Source: Anthoceros angustus (taxonomy: Eukaryota > Streptophyta > Anthocerotopsida > Anthocerotales > Anthocerotaceae). From it: a stretch of 64,000 nt of DNA. The notes below the pieces were generated by a model. That model did no database searches. It was not told the DNA's origin and saw only the letters and a list, made by a program, of their open reading frames with translations. How positions within the stretch are numbered: the first letter of the stretch is position 1; every line of letters begins with the position of its first letter. Below are positions 33,991 through 44,975 of this stretch, piece after piece. The stretch is from NCBI GenBank assembly GCA_010909165.1, contig VJWM01000209.1:248001-312000 (forward strand), written 5' to 3'. The position numbers and the translations under genes are program-made.

Positions 33991-34900
33991 TCAAGCTTGA
34001 CTAAGATTAGCACAAACCACCTTGTGCTTTCCATTCTTCAATATCTCAATGGTGCGGGACTTCACATCTACACGCACTTCATTGGATTTCATCCACTCTA
34101 GACCCAAGATAACATCATGGTCATCCATGTCTACAAGCGTGAAACTCATGTATCCTTCCCACGCTTCTATTTGCAGCTTTACTCCATGCAATTCACCCAA
34201 GAAAAGCGAGTTCCTTTAGCTTGCTTGATTCCATATGGCGGAAGTACTAGCCCATTCTAGCCCAAGCTCTTTCGCCTTGAGGAGTTATAAAATTGTGGGT
34301 GGCGGCGAGTCCAACAATAACTCTACTTCTAAGCCATTCATCTTTCCACATATGTACATAAGGGCTCCACCTTCCTCAAAATAGTGTCATCCTTGACACT
34401 AGATGACTCACCATCTGTCACAACAACATGTGGCCAGCGTCATTTGGGCTCTGCAGCTCCGAATCCTAAGTCCGGAGCTTGAGGATTGGCGGCTATCACA
34501 TTCGTTGGGAATTCCCGCATGCGGACAATCTTCGCAAAGTGTCCTTGCTCTCCACAAAAGCACGCAAATTGAGGGCCTGTCCTTTGGCTTCCACGGCCTC
34601 GACTTCTATTGGCTCCTCTTCCTCTTCCTCGCCAACATTATCATTTATTCCAATATGCCCGGTGTTGGTGGCTCTTCCTCTACCTCGTGATCTTCCTTGA
34701 AAAGATCTTGGATACCTTCCTCCGAAGACACCGGTGCTTCCTCGGCACGACTTGTGTCGTATCTCTGCAGCCATAATAGCCTCTCGCAGAGTTTGAGGTT
34801 TTCATCGAATTCTATCCAGAGCCCACCTTTGAGTCCACTATAAAACCTGTGGAGCTTATCCACCTCCGTCGGGCATTGTAACACATGTGCTAAATTCACT
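33991..34900 (-). pseudogene. Gypsy gag end and protease, copy 1
   Basis: The minus strand encodes a basic RGRGRATNTG stretch, a zinc-knuckle-like GEQGHFAK block in a shifted frame (near 34545), an aspartic protease region that starts with DSAATHNFI in a shifted frame, and then GLEWMKSNEV. Frames are disrupted throughout. Confidence 0.75.
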
Positions 34901-35124
34901 CACATACTGCCGCAACATTCCTGTGTGCTTCACATTCTCTAGCATCCTTCTTGCCATAGATGCATTAGTTGGTGGAATTGAAGTTGCGTGCATCTTTGAA
35001 TTCGCCCGGTGGAAATAGTTTCCACTCTATTACCTGTTCAATACTACGAACATAAGTTCTCCACCAAGTAGGCGTACCCTTCTAAGAAGTTAACGATGTG
35101 ATCTAGATACTCTTCTGCGGAATC

Positions 35125-36786
35125 CTCTGCGATTCGATCCGATAGTACCCGCCATCGATCTAGCTTGGTGAAATACTTGGCACCCTTCAACTCAAACATA
35201 TCATCCATTCTTGGCAAAGGATATGCATTCTTCATCGTAATTTGATTCGAGCTGTAATCTAAACACATCCTTAGTCCTCCATTCTTCTTGCGCGTAAACA
35301 ATACCGCGCACCAAAAGGAGACTTAGAGACTGATATATCCCTTTGCCAGAGTTGGATAGTTGTCGCTTGAGTTCTCGTAGCTCATCCTGCGACAATCTAT
35401 ATGGTGCTCGACGGAGGCGTAATCTCGGCCTCAATTCAATCTCATGATCTACTACTCTATGAGACGGTAAAGGTGGCAATTCATCAGGCATCAAATCCTT
35501 AAAGTCATCCAAGACAGCCTGTAATTCCTTCGGGATGTCTTTCTCTTCTGAGGATTCTTCCTCAAGACCATCCTCTAATCCCTGGAGCATAACTAGATAA
35601 AGCTCCTTCTTCTGTCTTATGTCCTGCTTGAGCTCTCTTTTTGAAATCAACTGTACTGAGCACATCTCAAGCTTCTGACTAAGATTAGCACAAACCACCT
35701 TGTGCTTTCCATTCTTCAATATCTCAATGGTGCGGGACTTCACATCTACACGCACTTCATTGGATTTCATCCACTCTAGACCCAAGATAACATCATGGTC
35801 ATCCATGTCTACAATGAAACTCATGTATCCTTCCCACGCTTCTATTTGCAGCTTTACTCCATGCAATTCACCCAAGAAAAGCGAGTTCCTTTAGCTTGCT
35901 TGATTCCATATGGCGGAAGTACTAGCCCATTCTAGCCCAAGCTCTTTCGCCTTATAGGAGTTATAAAATTGTGGGTGGCGCAGAGTCCAACAATAACTCT
36001 ACTTCTAAGCCATTCATCTTTCCACATATGTACATAAGGGCTCCACCTTCCTCAAAATAGTGTCATCCTTGACACTAGATGACTCACCACATCGTCACAC
36101 AACATGTGGCCAGCGTCATTTGGGCTCTGCAGCTCCACAATCCTAAGTCCGGAGCTTGAGGATTGGCGGCTATCACATTCGGTTGGGAATTCCCGATGCG
36201 GACAATCTTCGCAAAGTGTCCTTGCTCACAATCAAGCAGACAAATTGAGGGCCCTTTGGCTTCCACGACCTCTATTGGCTCCTCTTCCTCTTCCTCCAAC
36301 ATTATCATTTGTTCCAATATGCCCGTGTTGGTGGCTCTTCCTCTACCTCGTGATCTTCCTTGAAAAGATCTTGGATACCTTCCTCCGAAAGACACCGGTG
36401 CTTCCTCGGCACGACTTGTGTCATCGATCCGCAGCCATAATAGCCTCTCGCAGAGTTTGAGGTTTGTCATCTGAATTCTATCCAGAGCCCACCTTTGAGT
36501 CCACTATAAAACTGTGGAGCTTATCCACCTCCGCATATCGGGCATTGTAACATTGCTAAATTCACTCACATCCGCCGCAACATTCTGTGCTTCACATTCT
36601 CTAGCATCCTTCTTGCCAAGATAGATGCATTAGTTTGGAATTGAAGTTGCGTGCATCTTTGAATTCGCCTGTGGAAATAGTTTCCACTCTATTACCTGTT
36701 CAATACTCGAACATAAGTTCTCCACCAAGTAGGCGTACCTTCTAAGAAGTTAACGATGTGATCTAGATACTCTTCTGCGGAATCCT
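35125..36786 (-). pseudogene. Gypsy gag end, protease and reverse transcriptase start, copy 2
   Basis: This copy holds the same series as 33445-35124: zinc knuckle block (near 36220), protease (WEGYMSFIVDMDDHD, near 35820), an acidic linker ([15 protein letters not shown]) and the reverse transcriptase start. In element order it lies upstream of copy 1, so the element would read this domain set twice. Confidence 0.8.
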
Positions 36787-37205
36787 GCGGAAAGTATCCT
36801 TCCAATGAGAAAAACCACGAATTGATTTTCTCCACATCTCGTTCACCCTTATACCTATCGAAATTTGAGCGCTTAGCCTCAACTTCTTGGGTCTCCTTGC
36901 TCTACTCCTTTGGGCGGGCTCCAATTCGTCCTGCTCATCATCCTTCTACCTTCATCGAGCTTCCTTTTCCTTGTACTTGTTGCTCTAGAGCTTCCATTCT
37001 CCTCAAAAGATTTTGAAGCTCCTCTTGCGGCATGGTGACGGTCTTGACCCAGGTATCCGCCTCTGCCCGTTCGAGAATTAGTGGCTCCATCGAGGCTCAT
37101 CCACTGGTCTCCACCATAGGAGCCTTCTCTTTCTTTCCGTATTCTCTCTGCCTGCCTGGCTCTTGAGATCGGCCATCTCCAGCGTCCTAGCTAAAAGATG
37201 CTTCA
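36787..37205 (-). pseudogene. Gypsy gag, N-terminal remnant
   Basis: The minus strand between the primer site and the duplication includes a charged stretch (SSRATSTRKRKLDEGRRMM) that fits a gag start. No clean start codon or long frame remains. Confidence 0.5.
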
Positions 37206-37210
37206 ACCTT

Positions 37211-37223
37211 GAGCTCGATACCA
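37211..37223 (-). other. Gypsy primer-binding site
   Basis: On the minus strand TGGTATCGAGCTC follows the LTR end GTTACT after two bases. It is a methionine-tRNA type primer site variant and fixes the minus orientation. Confidence 0.75.
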
Positions 37224-37225
37224 CA

Positions 37226-37811
37226 AGTAACACCCCTTTTCGGTGAGGTGGGCGATCACGCGATTAGCGACAAAACATCACCAGACACCACTAGGCCTCC
37301 AAGTAGCCGCCGTCCTTCCACGGACGACTCGGTCGGCACACGTGTTGCTATTTATTCCGAGAGTCAACAAGAATACATGAGAGATCGGAGAGCTCCCCAT
37401 CTTTGCCTAAGCTAGGAGCTTAGCTCTCTCCCTCGATCTCCTCCTCAACAGCCTCTCCTCTAGCACGCTCACACTCTAGGCTCCAAAGCCTCTAGGCACC
37501 AAAGTCCTATCCTCACAAGAGTGTAGCTCCCAAGTGCTAGGATCCTTCTAGACATGCTCACACTCTAGGCTCCCAAGGCCTTTAGGCTCCAAAGTCCTAC
37601 CCTCAAGAGTGTAGCTCCCCATGCTAGGATCACAAGATATCTTTCTCTAGGGCTAGCCTCATCTCCTTATATAGGGAGGCTTACATCATTTCCAAAGTAA
37701 CTGCTAAAAGCAGACTTTCTTCCTTAAGCCCTAAGCTAAGTCTTAACACCACTACTTACAACTTACTAACTAGATCCAGGGTTGCATGCTTCTCATGCAA
37801 GGCTCGTTACT
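37226..37811 (-). repeat. Gypsy 5' LTR
   Basis: It matches the left LTR with indels of 1-12 bases. It is followed by the right AATAC target copy at 37812-37816 and then AT-rich island sequence. Confidence 0.9.
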
Positions 37812-37816
37812 AATAC

Positions 37817-37990
37817 CTTAGTTTTAAATTTCTCTCATGAATATATTTCTATATTTTTATATCAATAAATTACAAATAATAATAATCTATAATACAAATA
37901 ATTCGATTGAATACAAAATATTTTATAATCTTAAAATAACACAATCATTCAACAATTACAACATCCAGCTTTTATGTCAATCCAATCTAG
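37817..37990. other. AT-rich island, right part
   Basis: This is the continuation of the AT-rich DNA at 29650-30517 after the gypsy insertion. It contains no supported gene. Composition returns to normal near 37990. Confidence 0.5.
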
Positions 37991-38239
37991 GGCTTTTTGT
38001 GCACGATTCTCCTCGCTCGAATGAGCTACTCGAGACCATGATCCCTACCCATCAATAGGAACTCACAGGTCAAATTTTTCTTGCAGGGTGCGCCTAACAT
38101 ATGCATTCAACCCATACGCTACAAAGTTGAAGAGCCCCTGCAATCATACAGATGTAAGAGGCTATCTATCATACAGGATCAGAGACTGAAAATCCGCCAA
38201 GGCAGGTGCCCTTATCTTGAGAGCTGCTGTGCCGATGTG

Positions 38240-40600
38240 AATGCAATATAGCCAGAACAGCCGTTTACGTGGTTTCACACAATGATGAGTTCGGTTGACA
38301 GTTCCAAAAGTGGACTCCAGGAGCCTATCAGAATCAATGGATAATAGCCCACCTGTTCATGGCCTGAAAAGATGATAACGAAGTTCACAGTGACAGCCAG
38401 GTAATGGCATGTAAAGGCGAAGTAATGTTATAAGCAACAACCACACCGAACGGTAGGGACAAGGTTTTGCATTCAGTTACCTACCTTCATGTCAGCGCGC
38501 ACCTCAACTTGTCGCTGACGTTCAGACAAGCCCACTGCCATCTGCAATAACCAAGTGCTTAAATCAAGCAATATATGGCAGATGGAACTAACGGGCTTGA
38601 GCCTGATGACGGCGACAGAAAGCCAGATACTTACTCGGGTTGTATGATTTATCATGCGAATGACTGGAAAGTAAGCTGTTCCATTGAACAGTATAGCTCC
38701 CCATAGGGTACATAGAATGTGATAAACCGTAGCACCTGGTACCAGAGTTTTGATAGTTGGCATCCATGGTTGCACAGTGGTCCTCCACACTGCAATCGAA
38801 GAAAACCACAAAGTTTCCATACCTTTCCTGTAGTTGTCTCTATCCTGACCAACACCAAGCACCAGCCGGTCCATAGTCATTTGAGCTGCAAATGCCAATA
38901 AATTGACCACTGCACTGGGAAAGACATGAAGATCACCACTAACCTGTCCAAACTTGAAATTCGGCAGTCCTTCTTGGACCACCAATGCATTAGAGGCCAC
39001 TCCCAAATGCATCTTCCAGTGCCTGAACGTGCACACAAAAGAACCTTTAGATGGTCCAGAAAACTATACAGTATGGCACATTGTTGTGGTAACATATGTC
39101 AGTCAGTGCAGGGATGACTACACCTAGCTGACAAGCCGAGAATGAACAGGAGCGTACCAACTAAAGTTCAAACCGGTCCGTTGTGGGTTTCAGGACTTCC
39201 ATGTCAGTTAGATCGTCTGCAAGGTAACGCCATTCTCCACTCACAAGATGGGCAATTGATGCAAACATGGCAGCATGATGCATCTTCTCCATGTGACAAA
39301 GCAGGCTGAAGTCCAAGTACCTGTACCACAATCATTGACCCTCACTGATATCACAATCAATGACTGATTGTGATATCTGCAATCCAACCAATGCACTGGC
39401 TGTAGAACCGTCTGAACAGTCGATGAAATCCAGTATTATAAGATTCAGCACGCTCTCACTTTGCCACCTACCATCGGCATGAGATGTCGCTTTGCTTCAT
39501 TCTGATCCTCAACACTAGCCACCTGACCACCCGACGAATGCCCTCTGCAATTAGTTGCGTGTCCCCAGGTCGATCACCTTGCACCCATTCCATAGTCAGG
39601 ACCCTCTTGGTAGTCATGGGAGGCAGGGGCAAGAGGCAGGGGCAGGGAGGCAGGGGACAGGGAACCACGATGTACTTCAAGTGAGCACGTGCTTCCTACA
39701 AGGAAAAGCCACCAATTGTGATCCAATTAACCAGAGTCCAAGCAATAAAGCTGCCAGAAGGATGGCTACATGTTACGACAGCTCTGGAGCAACAGCTGCT
39801 TGGACAATCCAAAACCTTCATGAGAAAATAGTTCGATCCATACTCAAAATTCTTCCACATTTGTGGCTTCCATGTCAGTTAGATCGTCTGCAAGGTAACG
39901 CCATTCTCCACTCACAAGATGGGCAATTGATGCAAACATGGCAGCATGATGCATCTTCTCCATGTGACAAAGCAGGCTGAAGTCCAAGTACCTGTACCAC
40001 AATCATTGACCCTCACTGATATCACAATCAATGACTGATTGTGATATCTGCAATCCAGACGAGTGCACTGGCTGTAGAACCGTCTGAACAGTCGATGAAA
40101 TCCAGTATTATAAGATTCAGCACGCTCTCACTTTGCCACCTACCATCGGCATGAGATGTCGCTTTGCTTCATTCTGATCCTCAACACTAGCCACCTGACC
40201 ACCGACGAATGCCCCTCTGCAATTAGTTGCGTGTCCCAGGTCGATCACCTTGCACCCATTCCATAGTCAGGACCCTCTTGGTAGTCATGGGAGGCAGGGG
40301 CAAGAGGCAGGGGCAGGGAGGCAGGGGACAGGGAACCACGATGTACTTCAAGTGAGCACGTGCTTCCTACAAGGAAAAGCCACCAATTGTGATCCAATTA
40401 ACCAGAGTCCAAGCAATAAAGCTGCCAGAAGGATGGCTACATGTTACGACAGCTCTGGAGCAACAGCTGCTTGGACAATCCAAAACCTTCATGAGAAAAT
40501 AGTTCGATCCATACTCAAAATTCTTCCACATTTGTGGCCTCCATGTTGTAGTCAAGCTCCCATGCAGACCCCGTCCAAGCTCATCAGCCAAACCTAACCC
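38240..40600 (-). pseudogene. ABC1-type (UbiB/ADCK family) kinase gene, duplicated and degraded
   Basis: Minus-strand exons show the plant ABC1K series. Near 40590 LADELGRGL is followed, one frame away, by ELDYNMEA. Near 39600 and again 40260 is VLTMEWVQGDRPGD, followed one frame away by EDQNEAKRHLM and a GT donor. Near 39310 and 39980 is YLDFSLLCHMEKMHHAAM followed by LTDMEVLKPTT. Downstream are an ALEDAFG exon (about 39030), EGLPNFKFG, and hydrophobic exons to about 38490 with good GT-AG borders. The conserved HADPHPGN segment between the MEW and DF blocks was not found, and the DFG motif reads DFS in both copies. The family acts as atypical kinases in plastid or mitochondrial quinone metabolism. 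I judge this copy non-functional, or else badly sequenced. Confidence 0.65.
39196..40540. repeat. Tandem duplication of about 672 bp inside the ABC1K gene
   Basis: Unit 1 (39196-39867) and unit 2 (39868-40540) share CATGTCAGTTAGATCGTCTG and end at CCACATTTGTGG. Copies are almost identical, more so than other duplications here. Each holds the MEW exon and the DF-motif exon, so two kinase exons are repeated. Within each unit ATATCACAATCAATGACTGATTGTGATAT forms an imperfect hairpin (39349 and 40018). Confidence 0.9.
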
Positions 40601-41400
40601 TGCCGCAACAAAACCACCGCCAATTGAACAAACAAGACGAACACCAAAATGATCTTACAAAACAGAACAACAAAGCCGCACGCATCATCCTTTCAGAACA
40701 AAGCCAGTCTCAGCAAGGAAACCCCGTCCGACAGCACCAGCCGAAAGCTCCTGCGAGGTGGAATTGCTCCCGATCGCCTTGATGTCAATCACCGGTGCCG
40801 CCATCGCTTATCTTGCCGCAGCTGGCCGAGATTCCTCCCTACGCTGCTACCCTTGCTGGAGTCCGAACCGTTGGCGCTCACCGCAGCTGAGCGAAATGTG
40901 TTCATACACTGAAATCTGCTATCCTAAAGTGTACATGGCGATGCAGCCAGGATGCCCCCTCCGTCCCTCCCGCAACTCCCAAACCCCAACCCCAAGCCTA
41001 CCCGAGAATCCAAATCCGTAGCAGGGGAACATCACTCACAGGCAAGTAGCTTGTAATTACATTTGAAACTCACGTGTCACGGAAACACTTCCTTCAACAA
41101 AAACTCCCTTGTCATGTGTCTTCATTGAGGTAGATTTTTTTTTCGGGGACAAGACGGTACATTGGGAACAAATGGTGGGGCCGTTCTAAGGCATACAATG
41201 CCAGGTGAAGCTTCTACCGACCACAGCCTATCCTGGTCTCACCACCAACAAGCAGTAGCACACAATGAAAAAATTGCGAGAGCCTTCCCTCCTGAGATCA
41301 TTCTGCGATTTGAGGGCCTCTCCTCTGTGCTAGTGGCTGTTCTGCACCTTTCCTACCATAAAGGAGTACATATTTATCCGACGTGAAGGCATGCGCAGGC
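40601..41400. other. Spacer between ABC1K and coatomer delta remnants
   Basis: No gene is clearly supported. A short minus-strand frame starting near 40803 (MAAPVIDIKAIGSNS) stops after about 39 codons and could be a leader or transit-peptide remnant of the ABC1K gene. A GC-rich to AT-rich change lies near 41030. Confidence 0.35.
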
Positions 41401-41465
41401 TTCAATGCCCTGCCTACCAACGTATGTATGTAAACACCCACGTGTAATCACTGTCCACAGTAAGA

Positions 41466-42330
41466 TCACACAACTTGGTAGCTATCAACCACCAGCTGAG
41501 TGGGTACGGCGATTTTGCAAGAGATCCACTTTGCGTGTTCTTAACGTCGCGGACCTTGATATCACAGCATGTCTTGGTGGCAGTGAATTTCACATCAATC
41601 GGGGAGAAGGCCGACGGGTCTGCTAACTCCATGGTCCCATTCCGATTGGTATTACCAATTAAGGTGATGGACCATTCTAGGACGGACTTTCGTGCATCAT
41701 ACGTCCAGTCTCCATCAACTTGATTCATGCTTGGTGGATCCCGCAAAGGTGGCATACCCCCGCAAAGGTGGCAAGGGTATGCTGATTACAACATTTTGCA
41801 GATCAAATGCTTTCAAGGCTTCATACTCGATGTTGATGTAACATTCCCCGCCAGAGACAGAGGCTAGGGCCAGCAGTTTATACCAAGAGGAACAAAAGTC
41901 CTGCTTGCTTTGCATTCGCCATCAATATGCATCTTCTTATGTTTGAACAACTATCGAACGCCATTCATTATACACTGCACTTCAAAATTCTCCACACCAC
42001 CGTCCGTCGTCAAAGTGATGTCAAGCCTGTCTTCCACAATAATAGTGATAGGATCTGTAGGAATAAAAGTTGTCTGTAAAGGCCGAGGTGCAGCATGGAC
42101 ATCCTCTACAATCACTTCACCTTCCGCCTTCAAGGATTCTAAGAACTGGTTTGCCTTCTGTGACTTGCCAAGCTTCATACTAGCTCCTTGGGCAACAAAA
42201 GGGACAGGTTGTGTTGACCGTCCTTTGGTTTTCCGAAGGGTCTGAATCTAGGCCTGAGCCAAATCCCGAACTGCTGCCAAAGCCACCGCTCCCAAGATCG
42301 GATCACTGATACCATTGTCAAAATATGTGA
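41466..42330 (-). pseudogene. Coatomer subunit delta (archain), C-terminal part, degraded
   Basis: Reading leftward: a glycine-serine-rich linker (GSGFGSGLD near 42270), then MKLGKSQKANQFLESLKAEG and EVIVEDV (42178-42100), a DPITIIVEDRLDITL block, then [17 protein letters not shown] and SIPLPPLR, then [18 protein letters not shown] and ADPSAFSPIDVKF, and the terminal SYQVV with stop at 41466-41468. This is the mu-homology domain of delta-COP, which sorts cargo in COPI vesicles at the Golgi. About 60 residues between VENFEVQ and the YINIEYEA block are missing, there are frame changes near 42230 and 41540, and the whole N-terminal longin half is absent. It is a broken copy. Confidence 0.75.
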
Positions 42331-42351
42331 TGGCTCCCGAAGAGTTAACAC

Positions 42352-42980
42352 ACAGAGGGGCAGGCAGCTGCACTCAGAGATTGTCAAAGAGGATTGCTGG
42401 AAAATGTAGTGTTGGTCAACTGCCTGGTGGACATGTATGCAAAATGTGGTGAACTGGAAGACGCACGCCAGGTTTTTGAGAGCTTGGCCATAAAGAATGT
42501 GGTGACATGGAATGCCCTGATTGCTGGGTATGCACAGCAACTTGGAACCGGGCAAGAAGCACTCGTTGTGTGTCGACAAATGGAGCAGTAAGACCTCATT
42601 TTGGCTGACCATGTTACTTTTGCTTGCCTTCTGAAGGCCTGTGCAACCACTGGTGCCATACAGAGGGGCAGGCAGCCGCACTCAGAGATTGTCAAAGAGG
42701 ACTGCTGGAAAATGTAATGTTGGGCAACTGCCTGGTGGACATGTATGCAAAACGTGGTGAACTGGACGACGCACGCCAGGTTTTTGAGAGCTTGGCCATA
42801 AAGAATAAGGTGACATGGAATGCCCTGATTGCTGGGTATGCACAGCAACTTGGAACCGGGCAAGAAGCTCTCGTTGTGTATCGACAAATGGAGCAAGAGG
42901 ACCTCATTTTGGCTGACCATGTTACTTTTACTTGCCTTCTGAAGGCCTGTGCAACCTTTTGGTGCCAACCACATTAAACA
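42352..42980 (+). pseudogene. Pentatricopeptide repeat (PLS-type) fragment, two tandem units
   Basis: Two direct units of about 309 bp start with CAGAGGGGCAGGCAG at 42352 and 42661. Each encodes about 103 residues, the size of one P-L-S triplet: RGLLENV...NCLVDMYAK, GELEDARQVFESL, KNVVTWNALIAGYAQQ, then DHVTF(A/T)CLLKACA. PLS-type PPR proteins bind organelle RNA and guide editing. There is no start, no transit peptide, and stops or slips occur at 42588 and 42715. The fragment lies on the opposite strand directly beside the coatomer delta remnant. Confidence 0.85.
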
Positions 42981-43900
42981 TGCAACCACTGGTTGCATGT
43001 TTAACTAATGGCAACCCCATTGGGTTCCACGGAGACAAGCTGCAGAACATAATTCTCATCTCAGAACAGTGTCCCCATGACACACTAGCAACTCAAGAAT
43101 GCAAGGACTGCACAATGAGATTGATTCACGAGCAAAGTCAGCCCAATTCTGCAGTCCAGCCTTGCTTTTCGTCAGCAATTTCCCATGTCCTGAGCACAGC
43201 TTAACTGCCCGCTGTTTAGGAACTTTGTAGGCACTGCCATTTACCGTCCAGGTCAGTCCACCGACCCTGGCCTGGCTGCTGTAGAGGCCGTGGGTTAGGG
43301 CGCGTGGAGAGGACGCGTTTGTGAGCGGCCTAGTCATGTCCATGCACCTCCGACAGCGGTCCCTGAATGATGGCCACAGCGAAGGCTGAAGCTTCTTTTC
43401 TTCTCTTTGCAGTTAGTTGGCTTTCAGGCGGGACCCAGCAAATTGGTGTGGTACAGGGATTCAACGAGGAGCTCCTGCTAACCTCAGCTTAGGGAGTCGA
43501 CTTCTGGCAAGCAAAGCCTCCAGGTGCAGCAGTGTAAGGAGCCCAGTACTTCCACTTCCGAGAAAGTGTGTGGATAGGACGGGTTTTCCAGCTACGGTCG
43601 TTGCCAGGAGCAAGAGCACTTGTGGCAGCAATTTTTTCTGGACCCTACCCTGTGGTGGGACAACAGACGAGGTAAGAAGAGCGCCCGTTCCCCTGACTTC
43701 CAGCGTAAGGGATCCGGCGAGGTGCTGTGATTAAGGAACATGTTTGAGCCAGCTTGGGTTGATGAGCACCTCATGTGCATGGATCTGCAGATGGAACATG
43801 GTGGTTCTCCTTCCGAGTCCAGCTCCCGGATTTCCCAGTCTCCGTAGTACATTGTATCTAAAACTGTGTACAGAAGGATTTGGTTGTGGGGCATCGAGTT
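42981..43900. other. Sequence without recognised gene
   Basis: Short frames exist on both strands (for example plus 43417-43734 and minus 43903-43592), but neither shows a known motif. The phrase ACCACTGG..GCATGTTTA is inverted at about 42968-43005 (TTAAACATGCAACC / GGTTGCATGTTTAA), giving a 14-base perfect stem. Confidence 0.4.
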
Positions 43901-43905
43901 CATGA

Positions 43906-43938
43906 TCTCATTCTCCTAAAATCATTAGGAGAATGAGA
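43906..43938. repeat. Perfect 14-bp hairpin at the border of an AT-rich island
   Basis: TCTCATTCTCCTAA (43906-43919) and TTAGGAGAATGAGA (43925-43938) pair perfectly around a five-base loop. The hairpin lies at the step from mixed composition to AT-rich DNA. Confidence 0.85.
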
Positions 43939-43939
43939 C

Positions 43940-44890
43940 ACCCTCAATATCTATATTACATCTAGAGAAATTTGATGATCATATATATATATATATAGCA
44001 TATCAATAATCCTTACAATATATCTAATATATATATTATAATTATATATAATTATAAAATATTTATAAATAGTATAAAATATACATATAAAATATTATAG
44101 GATAACATGTATGACTTCCATAACAAAAATAATCTATATTGAAAATATCATCATACGTAGTTTATCTTCATAACATGAATAAAATAATTGCATGAAAAAC
44201 ATTATGATTACCTTGTGACAAACACTCCTCAAGAAGAATGTTATTTCATGTAAGAACCTTAAAACATCCATAGAGGTATGAACATATGATAAATACGTGC
44301 ATTAAAAAGAATACTTTTATTAAGCCTATATCAGAAAAATTATCATGTTAGTATGAACTATATGCATATGCAAGCCATGTGAATTTTGATATCTTAATTT
44401 ACTAGCAAAAATTATACATAAAAATATATGTGATTTATTTTTTACACATATATAATATTCAATATACTAATATTCAGTTACTCATGGTTACTTGTGACAT
44501 GCATATGGACTCCATATAAAATGTTACTATATGTAAACTACATGGTACCATCACAGGACATGATATCAGACTCATATCAAACACATCATGACTTAAGAAG
44601 TGTATTTATGCATACAATTCATATTATCACATACAAATGTCATATCCTATAAATATGGAATTATTATAAAATAATATCACATTAGAATTATAGGAAAAGT
44701 ATATGATAACTACAAACTCAAATAATATGAAGATTTTATGTTTTTTATATATTGTGGATTCCATATGGTTACAGTGTGAAAAACGTGGCCCTTCAATTTT
44801 GTGATGGCACCTTGCTGAAGAGTCGTGTCCCTTGAACTCCAACAGGCACAAGCCTTCACACGAACAGCCTAAGTGCTGAGACACAGATGT
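43940..44890. other. Second AT-rich island
   Basis: Very AT-rich DNA with an (AT)n run at 43981-43996. It is rich in CATATG, TATATG and CATG words, like the island at 29650-30517. No gene is supported. Confidence 0.5.
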
Positions 44891-44961
44891 GACACACTAC
44901 TGAATACGATTATATGTTCCGATCACTCCTATGATCGTGCATACGCTCATCCGCTTTTATA

Positions 44962-44975
44962 TGGTATCAAAGCAG
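44962..44975 (+). other. Primer-binding site of a second copia element
   Basis: TGGTATCAAAGCAG is a methionine-tRNA type primer site variant. It lies 202 bases before a copia gag start, which supports the assignment. Its LTR would end just before 44962, but no second LTR is seen in the window. Confidence 0.6.

Larger units (their letters stand above)
33445..36786 (-). repeat. Internal tandem duplication of about 1.67 kb in the gypsy element
   Basis: Copy 1 (about 33445-35124) and copy 2 (about 35125-36786) cover the gag end, zinc knuckle, protease and start of reverse transcriptase. The join is seen where CTCTTCTGCGGAATCC is followed at 35124 by the reverse transcriptase end of copy 2 and at 36786 by unique gag sequence. 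Copies differ by short indels, for example ACAAGCGTGAAACTC (34135) against ACAATGAAACTC (35813). Confidence 0.9.
30523..37811 (-). mobile_element. Ty3/gypsy chromodomain-type LTR retrotransposon, minus strand
   Basis: Two LTRs of 563 and 586 bp, a five-base target duplication AATAC, a primer site beside the right LTR and gypsy domain order define the element. On the minus strand the order is gag, zinc knuckle, protease, reverse transcriptase, RNase H, integrase and a chromodomain-like end. LTR termini read AGTAAC...GTTACT rather than the usual TG...CA. A 1.67 kb internal tandem duplication repeats the zinc knuckle, protease and reverse transcriptase start. Many frameshifts make the element inactive. 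Confidence 0.9.
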
